NCBI GenBank assembly: GCA_963682055.1
Contig: OY821751.1
Span: forward strand, 6,510,001 to 6,574,000
DNA length: 64,000 nucleotides
Reading direction: 5' to 3'
Source of the DNA: Primula veris
Lineage: Eukaryota > Streptophyta > Magnoliopsida > Ericales > Primulaceae
How positions within the stretch are numbered: the first letter of the stretch is position 1; each line of letters begins with the position of its first letter. The notes under the pieces were generated by a model. That model had not been told where the DNA came from. It worked only from the letters and a program-made list of their open reading frames with translations, and did no database searches. A program made the translations under genes and the position numbers. Of this stretch, positions 47,749-60,257 are shown piece by piece.

Positions 47749-48550
47749 TGTAATAACCCTGATTACTCACGAACAATATCAAACAATAACTACGAAATGA
47801 TTCTAAAAGTGGTATTGAAATGAGTTACGAAACCAAACTAGATGACCGAAATGTAGTATTAACACTTGATATAGTACGTATACGTTGGCGACGGTCTTTC
47901 AAACTTTTTCCTCATCTAGTAATGTAGAGGTACCTGATATAACAGCCTTGACAAACTCAAATCCATGATACAATGTCTTCGACATTTTCTTTGCACACAG
48001 ATATGGTAATATCTGAATCCATGTTTGTTCTTGAAAGAATGGCATTTTCTCTATCTTTTTATTTTTCACATCTGTAATCCGTCGTACTGAATCAAATTCT
48101 CTTGATCAGTATATTTATTTTCAATGATACCATCACTTTCTTCAAATCCTTTGTCACCAGAAACAAAAGGAATCTTAACAACCTCATTGGAGAAATGTCT
48201 CTATTTTTCTGTTGTAATTTTTGAATTTTCTTCCCTTTCCGATAGTTGATGAATTATGTACGATAGTTCCCGAAACTGATTCTCAAGTTGTTCATGTCTT
48301 CATTGAACTTTTTATCTCCTTCCATGATTTCTAGAAGAGTGTTTTGAATTTGTTTCAATTGTTGATTCCACGATGAACTCATATTTTCCTCCATAAGATC
48401 GATGCTCTGATAGCAATTTGTAATAACCCTGATTACTCACGAACAATATCAAACAACAACTATGAAACGATTCTAAAAGTGACATCGAAATGAGTCACGA
48501 AACCAAACTAGATGACCGAAATGTAGTATTAACACTTGATATAGTATGTA
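47749..48550 (-). mobile_element. TRIM-like or internally deleted LTR element
   Basis: Two direct repeats of ~132 bp (47749-47880 and 48419-48550, both starting tgtaataaccctgattactc) flank ~540 bp. On the minus strand, just inside the right repeat, is ttgctatcagagc, close to the tRNA-Met primer site. It is followed by a short frame beginning ATG GAG GAA AAT near 48397, which encodes a Gln/Lys-rich piece that could be the start of a gag. The size suits a TRIM. Repeat ends and target duplication are not sharply defined. Confidence 0.65.
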
Positions 48551-49984
48551 CTAGCCGTCCAGCCCACCCGATGGGTGGGAATCAAAGATATTTGTAATGA
48601 TTTGTGATGACCTGTTTTGAAAATTTTAAAAAATGATCTAGGGATTGACGTAAAAGTTCAAAATCTTAACAAAACAATACTATAAATTATTACTAAAAGG
48701 AGCAATTAAAAGTAACCCTGGTATAAAACTTGAGAATAATACACAGAACGTAAGTACCATTAAAAAAAAAAATTACTTAAGTAAGAAAACTCTCATAAGA
48801 CTCTCACCATCATCTTGAATTTGTATTTATCTGCCAGTAACTAATAAGAATTTCTAAATAGATGAAACGGAATTGAGGACAAAATAGAAAAAGAAATGGG
48901 AGAGAGGAGTAATAAATGGTGAGGGGGTAATTACCGTGTAGTTGGCAGTCGCTTGCTTTTAGTACCGTCAGTTTTTTTTCATTGTAATTTATTTATTTTT
49001 CAAGGGTCATTTTGTAAAAAGGTGTTCCAATGCCTCATAAGGGGTACTTCACTTAAATAATAGTAAAAAGTAAGAAGTAAGAAGTAAGATATAAGCAACC
49101 GATTCGAGATGGCAAATCTCCGATACTATTCTCGAAAGAGAAACAAACATAAATTTATTTTCTTTTCTAAATATATTAATGCAGTCCTATTTATAAAACA
49201 AACACATAAAACTGCTAAACTAAATAAAGCAGGAAACACCTATTTCAAAATCATAATATAACTGCTGAAACTAAATAACTACTCCCGCCTATATCTTATA
49301 AGCCTAAAACTGCAGATATGTTCCCTTCAGAAGTAACTCAAATCTGTTAGATTACCAAGTTCTAAGCAATAAGATAATTACATACTCAAAACGATGCATC
49401 TAGCTCACATATTAACCTCCATCCGTAACTCTCCCGAAAAACCGAAACAATATCTGCCATATCAGTCGAACTCTAATATTTTCGTCGCCTAATAAAGAAA
49501 CAAACCAAAGTCCTAACACTAACCTTACCATGATTGGGCACCTAAAGACCGTAACTCCAAACAAACAAGAAACAAAACAAAACTTTACTTAACATATCAT
49601 AAAATATCCCATCATCGTATTCAAGTAATTTCCGATCGAAAACCCAAACAACAATAGACACGGAAAATAATAGTAGCTAAAAATTATTTGAAGTTACAAA
49701 AAACTATGTGGTTGTGTATAGTGTAAAAGGTTCATACCTTGATAGAGGCAAGACCAAGACCAATCTATCCAAAGAAAGAGGAGTAGTAAAAAATATCATA
49801 CCATTTACAAGTAAGCTAATTTCACCATTTTTAATGGAGGATATTTACTAGCAATCCTAACCTTTCACATATAGGATCATTGTGAAATTATCACATGGAA
49901 AACCGAAAAATAGGGGTGATAAAAAAGTTTTTCAGCAAGCTCGATCAATAAACGAACTATAACATTGGCGTGTGGGATAATAAA
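48551..49984. other. gene-free stretch
   Basis: No gene is seen. Just right of the TRIM-like element lies ctagccgtccagcccacccg, followed by a gatgggtggg inverted partner, a phrase found at ends of some plant repeats. A possible matching end (tacttcacttaaataatagt) is near 49045, but the element type cannot be settled. Confidence 0.45.
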
Positions 49985-50350
49985 CAAATTTTGATTAAAT
50001 GTTTTCACAAAGAAAATATTCAACATTTATGACTAAGAAAATTCTGGGTTATTGATCAATATCCTATGAGAACCATTAAATGGACTTATGATTTTAACGG
50101 TGGCGGAAATCTTTTATAGTTTCATGTAAAAATGGATTGTAATGTTGCTGCAAAGAACAAGAACCTGCTATGGTGATAATGAATGTTTCTGATGATATTG
50201 TGAATATGAGAAAGTTTCAGATTATTGTCACTTTTGCTCAAAGTTGGTTCCTGGAGATTGTATTTCCAAGGAGCAAATCAGCAACAATAATGACATCCAT
50301 GTTGATCAGAATATTTACACCTTAGATAACAACAAGCAGGACAAAATTAA
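49985..50350 (+). pseudogene. DUF4283/CCHC-knuckle fragment (LINE ORF1-like)
   Basis: In broken frames the sequence reads FWVIDQYPMRTIKWTYDFNGGG near 50040-50110 and YEKVSDYCHFCSKLVPGDC near 50200-50260. These resemble the DUF4283 plus CCHC zinc-knuckle arrangement of plant LINE ORF1 proteins, with the knuckle His apparently lost. Stops separate the parts. The fragment is cut off by the pogo-like element at 50432. No endonuclease or reverse transcriptase adjoins. Confidence 0.45.
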
Positions 50351-50431
50351 TAAAGGTTCTAAAAATGCTAAATTATACAATGATTTCAAAACCACTCACC
50401 CTCACCAAATAGATAAAAAAAAAAACATATA

Positions 50432-51407
50432 CAGTAAACCTGTGTCGACCCAGATTTCCAGGAAGGAATTTCTGTGGTGCGGTGTTGTGCGTCAGTCCCA
50501 CATCGCCCAGATATGAGAGTACTCGTGTGGTATATGAGCTTAAAAGATCCATTTCCTATCAACAAGGCCTTTTAAAGCCGTGCGGCACAACAGCGAGAAC
50601 GGAACTCCACAGTTAAGCGTGCTTAGCTTGGAGTAGTACCAGGATGGGTGACCCCCCTGGGAAGTTGTGCCAAAGCGGACAATATTGTTGATACGGGCGT
50701 GGCGGTTCGGTCCGTTTGGGCCGGGTCATTACAAAACCTCTATAAATTAATAATGTTGTGACCATAAAATTTTATTAATTTAGAGAGGTATTAATTAACC
50801 GATAAATTAATAATTATTATTTCGTTCATAACATAAATTAACTCATTATAAATTGCCAAGAAGGCTTGTTAAACTCGTTAGTAAAGGCAAATACACTATT
50901 TCAATTACTAATATAAGTATAAATTTTGTTATATTTTAAACCGTATATCAAACTAATAATAGATATTAGATACATTAAATACGGTTGATTAAGTTATATA
51001 TATTGAGCATCATTGGATAAAATAGTACAACTCATTGTTTAATCGCATATAGAAACTTCATAATTTTGTTACATCAACACAACACAACACAACACGAGCT
51101 TTTAGACGCAATAGAAAAGGTTAGAGATAACATTTGAGTATATTTCAATTTTTTTTTAAAAATCAAATGATTATAGAGTCATATTTCACTAAATCATTCT
51201 AGTAGTGTTTGTCGTTTTGGAGAATTAATATTAATTTATGATTTTGTTTGGACCAAATATTTATATAATGATCTTTCAAAAATTTATTATGTTATTAATT
51301 TATCAAAATTGATGATTTTTTACATTGACCCAATTCGGGACCAAAAAAAATTATTATTTTATAGAGTTTATTAATTTACCGAGTATTATTTTATAGAGGT
51401 TCTACTC
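50432..51407 (+). mobile_element. pogo/Emigrant-like element interrupted by Cassandra
   Basis: The left end is cagtaaacc joined, across the Cassandra insertion, to tctataaattaataatg. The right end on the other strand is gagtagaacctctataaaat. TA lies on both sides (50430-50431 and 51408-51409). Ends and target agree with plant pogo-type MITEs (Emigrant/Lemi1). About 680 bp without the insertion. No transposase frame. Confidence 0.75.
50441..50734 (+). mobile_element. Cassandra-type solo LTR with 5S rRNA-like core
   Basis: The 294-bp LTR runs tgtgtcgacc...gggtcattaca and is flanked by a perfect 5-bp duplication, aaacc, at 50436-50440 and 50735-50739. At about 50600-50665 it contains gttaagcgtgcttagcttgg and agtagtaccaggatgggtga, the 3' half of plant 5S rRNA including the pol III internal control region. 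This is the hallmark of Cassandra TRIM elements. Only one LTR is present, so it is a solo LTR. Confidence 0.9.
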
Positions 51408-51544
51408 TAATATAGACAAGTCTCCAAAAACTTTCGAAACATGCAATTTTTGATTAAAGAAAAGAGGGAACAATATATTTAATAAAGATGATACAAATCA
51501 AGGAAATACAGTCTATGAGCAAAGTTTGAATCCGAAGAAAATTA

Positions 51545-52520
51545 TGTTGGTTTTTGCTATATCGAAAAGCAATAAATGAAAAGACATGTACTGAATGAAA
51601 ATAAACAATTTTATTTCTCACAAAAGAAATATAATTACAATTCCTGACTCATACAGAATATTAAATTACATTAATTAAATTCCAGATAGATTTAATATAA
51701 ATTATTAAACTGCTGGACTGAATTGTAAGTGTTTAAAACCTGTCAGACAGAATAGTATAATTACTAAACTGCTGGACTATTTAACAATTAAAAGAAACTG
51801 TCAGGCAGAATAGTATGATTACTAAGCTGCTGGACTATTTCTGTAAATACTGGAAATTAAATTACAGAATTGGAAAAGACTGAATTGAAATTACAGAAAG
51901 TAAAGGTACTGGAAAGTAAAGACAGAAAATTAAACAGTACAGGAAAATAAAATACAAAATGTAAACAGTACTGAAATATAAATACAAAAATAAAGGTACT
52001 GAAATGTTAATGCAAAAAAGAAAAAGACGAGGCAACTGCTGAGCAGTTTTCCTTAAACAATATTTCCCGAACCACCTTGATGTTTCTGGTTCTCAGGACT
52101 TTGTTCCCAAGGTACAACGTCTGTCACTGAGTGGCTCGCGTGAAAATGGCACCGAACCACAGGTCGAGCTGTTGGTGGTGCGATTGTGTGTGTTTATTGG
52201 CTTTCCTGCAATCGCAGCCATTAATGGTCATTCAATTCTGAGAGTTACACCCCCAGAATCCGCCCATTGAATTTCTGAAACTGCAGCACTTAATTTGCAA
52301 TTTATTCTCATTGAATGCTGACGTTTCAATTTGATGGAAACTCTAGGGACTGCTTTTGTATTTTATACAAAACTTTCTTTTCAGATTTGACCCAAGACCC
52401 AAGACCCAAATCCCAAATCCCGTGCCTGCCCCCGTGACCCGAGCGAGCGCACGTGTGTGGTACAAACTAATACACTTAAGTGTATGTGGACATGATAGTT
52501 TAACAAATATATGGGTTGGA
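51545..52520 (-). mobile_element. inverted, truncated LTR of the decayed Copia element D
   Basis: On the minus strand this is an LTR of the element-C family, ending ccaaca at 51545 on that strand. It has the conserved leader (accaccaacagctcgacctg, aaatattgtttaag) and ccagcagtttagtaat repeats. It lacks the first ~310 bp of U3 and stops abruptly at about 52520, where plus-oriented gag sequence begins. Its repeat variants (agcagtttagtaattat, tctgtctgacag) match the LTR at 56808-57811 better than element C. Confidence 0.85.
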
Positions 52521-55500
52521 CTACTTCAAACGTTACCAGCAAAAAATGTTGTTTTATTTAACTGTCCTAAATCTGACCCAGTTTCTTATTGAAATGCACA
52601 TGTCCTAAGCGAGGACGATGAGGATGTGCAGATGGTTTTGGTGGTGGAAGCATGGAAACACGACGACTCCCTATACCAAAACTACATCATGTGTGCGCTT
52701 GATGACACTATTTTCAGTGTATTCGAGCCCAAGGTTTCTTCGAATGAGCTTTGGGAAACCCTAAAAAAGAATTACAAAGTGAATAACGTTGGTGCAAAGA
52801 AATTTGTCATCACGGACTTTCATGAGTACAGGATGGTTGATGGAAAGAGTGTTATCGAGCAGGTTGAGGTGCTCCAGCCCATGTACCATAGGCTTGATGT
52901 CGAAGGGTTAGCGATAAATGAAACTTTCCAGGTGGCATTAATGATTGAGAAACTGCCACCATCATGGAAATAGTTTCAGAATTACCTGAAGTATAAGCGA
53001 AAGGCTATGACTCTAGAGGGACTCATTGATAGGCTCAATGTTAGGCAAAACAACCACCGTTTTAGAAAGAAATGTGGTGGTGGGGCAAGTAACGTGGTTG
53101 ATAAAGCCAATGGAGTCAGTGCTGCTCTCCCAAGAAGAAATTCATGGGAGACTGCTTTGTGTGCAACAAACCCGGTCATCGTGTTGCGGATTGTAAAATA
53201 CGCATCAACAAGCCCAACTCCCCCCCCCCCCCCCCCCAACAAAGAGAAAGTTCAAAGGGAATGGGAAGATGAGAGCAACAACTTAGGCTAATGTGGTTGA
53301 AGGAGGCGATGATGCTAGACAAAACTCCCAAATGAGTGGTGCCTGGATACCGGCGCTACGAGTCACATCTGTGCCAGCAAATGGATGTTCAAGACCTATG
53401 CGGCTGTGGACAATGAGACTTGTTTCATGGGAAACTCTGCTACTTTCAAGGTGGAAGGAAAAGAAACCGTGTTGTTGAAGATGACATCGGGAAAGGAGCT
53501 GACGCTAATAGGCATGCTCTATGTGCCGGAAATTCGCAAAAATCTGATTTTCGGCTCTTTGAGGGTGAATAGAGGGTTTAAACTTTTAGTTGAATCTGCT
53601 AAAATTGTAATCACCTTAAATGGAATATATGTAGGTCATAGCTATATGACCAACGACATGTTTAAATTAAATGTTTGAACTTCGGCTCCTAAAATTGAGT
53701 CTGCTACTGGAAGTGCTAAGGTCGAGGCCATCACTAAGAATAATGTAATCATGAATGTTGCCCAAGTGGCCAATAAGACTTCTTTTGGTTATTCTTAAGA
53801 TTCATTTAATTTAAGACATGCTAGAATAAGTCATGTGAATTCTAATTCTATGAAGAAATTAATGTCACTAAATCTACTTCCAAATTTTGTCTTTAATAAG
53901 CAACATAAATGTGAGGTTTGTGTTGAGCCAAAATTAACTAAGTCTTCATTTCAACATATTGAACGAAGTACCGAACCTCTCGGTCTAATACATGGATGTA
54001 TGCGACTTAAAGTTTGTACAAACGCGAGGTAGGAAAAAGTATTTTATCACGTTTATAGATGATTGTACTGGATATTGCTATATTTACTTAATGAGAAGTA
54101 AAGACGAATTAGTTGAGAAATTCGCTCTTTATAAGATCGAAGTAGAATATTAACTCAGTAAACATATTAAAATATTGGGAGGTGATAGAGGCAGTGAATA
54201 CGATACACCGTTTGCATAGATATGTGCAGAAAGTGACATTACTATACTCTGTGGAACAAAATGGGGTTGTCAAACATAAGAACAGAACGCTCAAGGAAAT
54301 GATGAATTCTATGTTGATAAGTTTTGGGTTACCCCATAACATATGGGAGGAAGCGTTGCTTTCCGCCAACTATGTGTCGAACAAGCTACCGCACAAGGAG
54401 AGTAATAAACCAATGTACGAATTATAGAATGGACATCGGCCGATCTATAAAATCTTAAGGGTTTGGGTTGTCTTGCAAAGGTCCTAGTCTCGCTTCCGAA
54501 AAGAACGAAAATTGGGCCGAATACGGTAGACTGTGTGTTCATATGATATCATACAATAGTAGTGCTTATCGGTTTCTCGTACACAAGTCAAACAATTCCG
54601 AAGGGCATGTAAATACGATCATCAAAGCTCAAGGAGTTTCTTTCTTTGAGCATATCTTTCCCCGAAAGTCTTTCAAAACTGTAGAGACCGAGGAGTCGAA
54701 TAGTGAGGAAAATATGGGGGCAAGTGAACCGGTGGAGGCAGAAGAAGAAGAGCCTCGACGAATTAAAAGGGCAAGGAAGGAAGCTTCATTCGGTCCAGAT
54801 TTTGTAACCTTCATGATAGAAAGTGAATTGGCGACAAACAAACAAGCTATGTCATCCCCAAAAGCTCAATATTGGGAGGAAGCGATCAACAATGAGGTTG
54901 AATCGATTTTACAAAATCACATTTGAGAACTAGTGGATCTTCAAGAAGAAGAGAAAGGTCGATGGAACGATCGGAAAATACAAAACGAGACTTGTAGTGA
55001 AAGGTTTTAAGCAAACCAAAGGTGTCGACTATTTTCGACACGTATGCTCCTATCTCTAGGAATACGTCAATCCCGATTGTCATTGCCTTCGCGGCACTGT
55101 TCAATTTGGAAATACGTCAGATGAATGTTAAAACGTCGTAACAAGCACCTAAATAATGGCACGGGAAATTTGATAGAGTGATGTTATCCAACGGTTTTTG
55201 TATCAACGAGTGTGACAAATGCGTCTATATAAAAGGAAATGAAAAGGATTACATGGTAGTCTGCCTTTGGGTGTCACTAAGAAAAGGAGATGATTTTATT
55301 ATAATAGGGAGTATTGATAACATCAGCTCCACTAAGAAAATGTTGTCACAAAAGTTTGAGATGAAAGATTTGGGTGTCACTGATGAAATGCTTGGTATGA
55401 AAATTACCAAGACATCAGACGGATATGCGATATCTCAAACTCATTATGTCAAGCAAATGCTTGATAAATTTGATAAAGATAGTAGGGGTACATCTAGAAC

Positions 55501-56807
55501 TCCAATAGATATGTCAACCAACCTAAAAAAGAACTTTTGAGAGTGTAAGACAATTGGAATATTCTCGGATAATAGGCAGTCTTATGTACGTCATGAATCG
55601 CACTATACCGGACATAACCAACTCAGTAAGTAGACTGAGTAGGTATACCAGTAATCCCAATGAGAAGCACTGGAAGGCCATCATGTGACTTCTTAGATGC
55701 ATGAGATTTATTGTCGACTGAGGGTTACATTATACCAGATATCCAGCAGTGCTAGAAAGGTATTCTGATACTAACTGGATCTCGAATTCCAACAGTACAA
55801 GGTCTACGAGTGGATATATGTTTGTACATGGAGGAGCGGAAGTTTCATGGAAATCATCCAAGCAGACCTGCATAGCAGATCAACTACGCAATCTGAGTTC
55901 ATAGCTTTGGATCTAGCAACATAAGAGACTGATTGGCTGAGAAGTTTTCTGCAAGGAATTCCAATGCGGTCAAAACTTGTTCCCGCAATAAGCATGCATT
56001 GCGATAGTCAGTCAACTATTAGAAGGACTCGTGATCATATGTATAATGGAAAGTCCCGACACATTCGTCGGAGACATAAATCCGTAAAAGAATTTTTAGC
56101 TAACGGTGTGGTATCTCTAGATTTTGTGAGATCTAAGAATAATATTGCGGATCCATTAATAAAAGGCTTGACTCCTGTAGGATTCGAAGATTCATCGAGG
56201 AGAATGGGGTTGAAGCCCATCAAATTGGAAACCTCTTCATAGGTTACCCAACCCGAACTGGATTCTCTAGTCTCATGTTCAATGGGAAAACCGAACTGTG
56301 GGGATGACCGAACAAATTACTCAGAAAGTTAGGTTCCCAACCCATTTCTATGATGAAAGAGTGATAAACCTAGACCATTTAAATGGTGAGCATGAGGCTC
56401 TCAATGAAAACAAGTGACTCGAAGGTCGAGAGGGGTGAGACAGGATACGATTAACTTGAAATTTCATATAACGAGTGTGTATGGCCGATACTATGTGATG
56501 AGTCATGGGCTTAATCATTGAATCGCTCGGTTGATTTTTTCAAGCAAGTCTAGGGACAAATATAGACAACAAATAAAGGGTTTGGTAAGTGGTGTAGAGA
56601 GGGCACTGTGTGGGTATTATTCCGGTATACACAAACGCTAAAGGGTTCAAGGCTTTAAGGCTACCCAACAGTAGCATATCAAATTTTATATCACTATGGA
56701 AGATTCAAGGTCCACGCTACCTGTCCTTATGCAGTGAACTCTTACGGTTCTCTCGTTTGCATTTAGGGGCACATTTTATTTTCAGCCAATTGCATTCATG
56801 TGGGGGA
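52521..56807 (+). pseudogene. decayed gag-pol of Copia element D
   Basis: It aligns end to end with element C from the gag region (ttcaaacgtt(g/a)ccagca, C position ~41570) to the polypurine tract. Damage includes loss of the leader and the alanine-rich N-terminus, an in-frame stop near 52972, a C-run grown from 8 to about 18 at 53220, deletions near 53315 and 54238, a stop near 53800, a deletion of roughly 120 bp in the reverse transcriptase at about 55138, and many further stops. RNase H traces ([10 protein letters not shown]) reach about 56200. Not functional. Confidence 0.93.
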
Positions 56808-57811
56808 TTATTGGAAAACATAGCTTTACATCGGTGTTCCAAAAGTGGTCAATGGCCAACTTTTAAGCCATAATAATAATTGTTTAGCACTGGCTTTTAT
56901 ACCGTTCTCAATTTATTTGAAAAGTTTGTGCGACAAGTTTCGTAACGGTATATACAATTGACATAAACGATAATTCGGTGTGAATGTAAATTGGCTTTAA
57001 AGTTGGTGGAAATTTTGTTGCAACTTTGTTGGAGAATTGGGAATGTATAGAGGTTTTCATCCCACATTGACCAAATTTATGGCTGCGATCTCCTTAGAGC
57101 CTATAAAAGGCAGCCTAACCCCACACACATCAACACAAGATTCACATCTTACTTGCATACGTAGCATATTAGAGAGAGAATCACACCACCAACAGCTCGA
57201 TCTGTCGTTCGGTATCATACGAGCCACTCTGTGACAGACGTTTTACCTTGTGAACGAAATCCCCTACAAGCAGAAACAAAAAGGTGCTTGGTGAAATATC
57301 GTTTAAGGGAAACTGCTTGAAGTTAACTCGTCTTTTTCCTTTATTTTAATTTTAGTCATATTTAATTACTGCTATTAATTTTCAGTACTGTTTATATTCT
57401 GCAATTTAACTTTCAGTATTGTTTATATTTCTGTATTTATTTTCCAGTAATTTCTTTTCTATAATTTCATTTCGAATATTGTATTTTCTTTTATTTACAG
57501 AAACAGTCCAGCAGTTTAGTAATTATATTATTCTGTTTGGTAGTTTCATTTAATTGTAAAACTGTCCAGCAATTTAGTTTTTATACTACTGTGTCTGACA
57601 GTTTCGGTTAATTACAATTTAGTCCACCAGTTTAATAATATATATTAAATATGTCTGGCTTTTTAATTATTGCAATTTATATTCTGTACGAGTCGGAATT
57701 TGTAATCGAGTCATATTTCTTTCACTCAAATAAAATTGTTTATTTCATTTTTACACTTGTTCTTTTGTTTGTTCTTTTGTTTATTGCTTTTCGATATATT
57801 AAAATCGAACA
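56808..57811 (+). mobile_element. 3' LTR of the decayed Copia element D
   Basis: It starts attggaaaacat after the gtgggggatt tract. It has a TATA box in gcctataaaaggcagcc near 57100, the leader accaccaacagctcgatctg, gaaatatcgtttaag, and cagtccagcagtttagtaat repeats. It is shorter than the element-C LTR (no GC minisatellite). No target duplication matches the left side at 51545. Confidence 0.85.
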
Positions 57812-58090
57812 ATACATATATAAATATTTATCTCTGTCCATATTTATGGACTATCTAATTAGATTTATATATATACAGAGAAAGAGGGATGATATGGATG
57901 GAAATTGAGGCGGCTAATTAAACTAAGTAGGGTTACAAATAAAGTTGATATAGGTCCAAAACAACATAGTTTTAGTTTAAAAAAATATTGACAAAATTTT
58001 TTATGCTAGTTGGGGTTGAGACTGAGACCTCACAACGTATGGGTCATGCTCTTACCAAATCATTTATGTAACAAATTATGAAATATTATA

Positions 58091-58374
58091 CTAACTCTGT
58101 CCTTTTTAAGTGTCTCTCTTATAAATTGCTACCTTTTAAAAATATTAAATTTTGATACATACATTACCAATATTGTCCTGAAGGATATCATAATTAAAGT
58201 TAATGCGGGTAACTTTTTTCCTAAAAATAATAGTTGTTGTAGTTATAAATGGTAAGTATATAAAGGGTAAGAGAATATATTTATTGTATTAGAATTATCA
58301 TATTGAAAACACGGACACTTATTTTGAGACAACCCAATACGGAATAGTGTATATTTAATTAGGGACGGAGTGAG
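58091..58374. mobile_element. Stowaway-type MITE
   Basis: The 284-bp element has ends ctaactctgtcctttttaag and, on the other strand, ctcactccgtccctaattaa. It is flanked by TA at 58089-58090 and 58375-58376. It is similar to the element at 7257-7517. Confidence 0.8.
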
Positions 58375-58381
58375 TATAAGA

Positions 58382-58519
58382 TAAAATATATTTTGGTTTT
58401 TCGGTTCGGTTTGGTTCGGTTTCTCAAAACCTGAACCGGTTCCACTGTTTTTCATTTTAAAAACCGAACCGGTCGGTCATGTTCTCGGTTTGGTTTTTCG
58501 GTTTATTTGCCCACCCCTA
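58382..58519. mobile_element. one end of a hAT-like element
   Basis: Repeats of tcggttcggtttggttcggt and its complement precede the terminus gcccaccccta at 58519. Such subterminal repeats and terminus are typical of hAT elements, as in the intron element at 10658-11557. I found no left end, so this is a fragment. Confidence 0.5.
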
Positions 58520-60025
58520 GATATGACACAATGTTCGTTCTTGACCATCAAAGAACAAAAACCCAAAACAAACTTTTCGGGCGCCTTAAATCCCCTTATG
58601 CGGAAAAACCCAATCAATGTTGTTTTAGTCCACTTTATTTTTGTCGTTCCTTTTTCGCGTTTTTGATTATTTTTTAATTCCGCTCCTAGATGGAGGAAGC
58701 CCACGGCTTAACCGCAACCATACTTGTAGTCGATGGTAACATACCCAATTGGTCGTTGGGTTTGGCCAACTCGAACGACGACTGGGTTACCCTATTTCCA
58801 TGTCCTCATCGTTACTTTCATTATCGTCCCAAACCATTATTATCATCGTTTTTTGCATAAATATATCGATTGAAAGAACACTAGTTTCTATTTTATTTTA
58901 TTTTACCACCGACCTTAATTTTAACGTCGTGTGAGTCTAGTGTGTGGGTGGAGGGATCGTGCCTCCCACAAACCCCCTTGGGAGTGGGTCACGCCGCCAC
59001 ATCCACAAGTTTTGATGTAGCGTGACCCGCTGTTTGTCGTGTCTTTATGCCCAATAATTTTTTAAATCCTTTAAATATTCGATGATGAGATTCCACAATG
59101 CTCATAATCGAGTATTTCCCGTCGAAAAATGTGCTTCCGTACTCATAGTACTCCTAAGGAATTTTTTTGACCCACTTTGGATCAAATACTCCGAATACCA
59201 TTTGATGAACGACCACCACCAGGGTTGCTCAACGGCACAACCCTTCACATAGCTTGGTTCTACGCCCCAAATTGTGAGATAGGAATCCACTTGATCAATT
59301 AATTATACAGAAATAAAGCTCATTTTTATTAAGTTTCCAGTTAGTCTCGAAACAAGGAATCTAATGTGTTTAAATAATTTGGAACAATAACGGGCCACAA
59401 CTTAATTACGACTATTGTCCGTCTCAGCGCTAAATAACAGTAAAGGGAATTGTGGCATCAAATAATATGTGAGGTCGCTACCCACGTTCGGCCGTAACAT
59501 AGTCCTTCAAGTGGTTAGGCCTCATACGAGCCTTCTTGCTACGACGAGTCGTGTCTCCATCAGATAACTTATTGCAGGCCAATGTACATATATGTTGTCG
59601 TTTTCTTGTTAAACTTAGCAACTGGCACTTAAGCCAGTCTTATAATATGTTGACATTTTTTTGAAATAATAGTTTAGGCTTTACAAGAAATCACTTTCAA
59701 TGAAAAATTATAGAAAACACTTACCTATTTCTCCTTTAAAATTAATTTTGCATACACATGTCCTAAAAAGTAAAAAAGAGAAGAAAAAAAATATCAGATA
59801 TATAATTAAATAGTAATAAGGAATTGAATGATTTATTTGGGGTTTCCTTCAAAACGAGATAAACGATATGGAAAATAATGTAAGGTTCTTTTCTTGACAA
59901 ATTATATTCAAGTGCAATGAGGTACCCTATTTTCGGAACACTAATATGAATGCTTTTACGTCGTGATTAGTACACCAAAAGTTACCAAAAAGTAAAATCG
60001 GTTTGTTTGAACATTGTGCTAATAT
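58520..60025. other. gene-free stretch
   Basis: No gene is recognised. A 62-codon minus-strand frame at 59102-59290 has no family resemblance I can name. A local palindrome surrounds the cgtgcctcccacaaaccccc/gggagtgggtcacgc region near 58955-59030. Confidence 0.45.
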
Positions 60026-60257
60026 TCTTTCCGTTCTCATTTAATTGTTCAATACAAAACTATATGTAATTTTGACCGACTTACAACTTGTAACAAAATT
60101 GTCGAAATTAATTTTTTTTAAATCTAATAATAAAATTTAACATTTGAACTATATGATTAACTTTTGAAAATTTTCACTCCGACAATTTTGATAAATTAAA
60201 ATTATACGTAATTTCGTAATACATAATTAAATATAAATGAAATAAGTATTAGACGGG
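60026..60257. mobile_element. possible degraded MITE
   Basis: It begins tctttccgttctcatttaat and contains gtaattttgaccgac and aaaattgtcgaaatt, words also present in peroxiredoxin intron 1 near 8577-8625 and 8907-8990. It holds inverted copies (gacaattttgataaatt). The right boundary is uncertain. Confidence 0.4.

Noticed and set aside
57998..58065. tRNA-like arms on the minus strand (tttggtaagagcatg, ggtctcagtctcaacc)
   Set aside because: The B box is degenerate and no cloverleaf can be drawn. Too weak to call.
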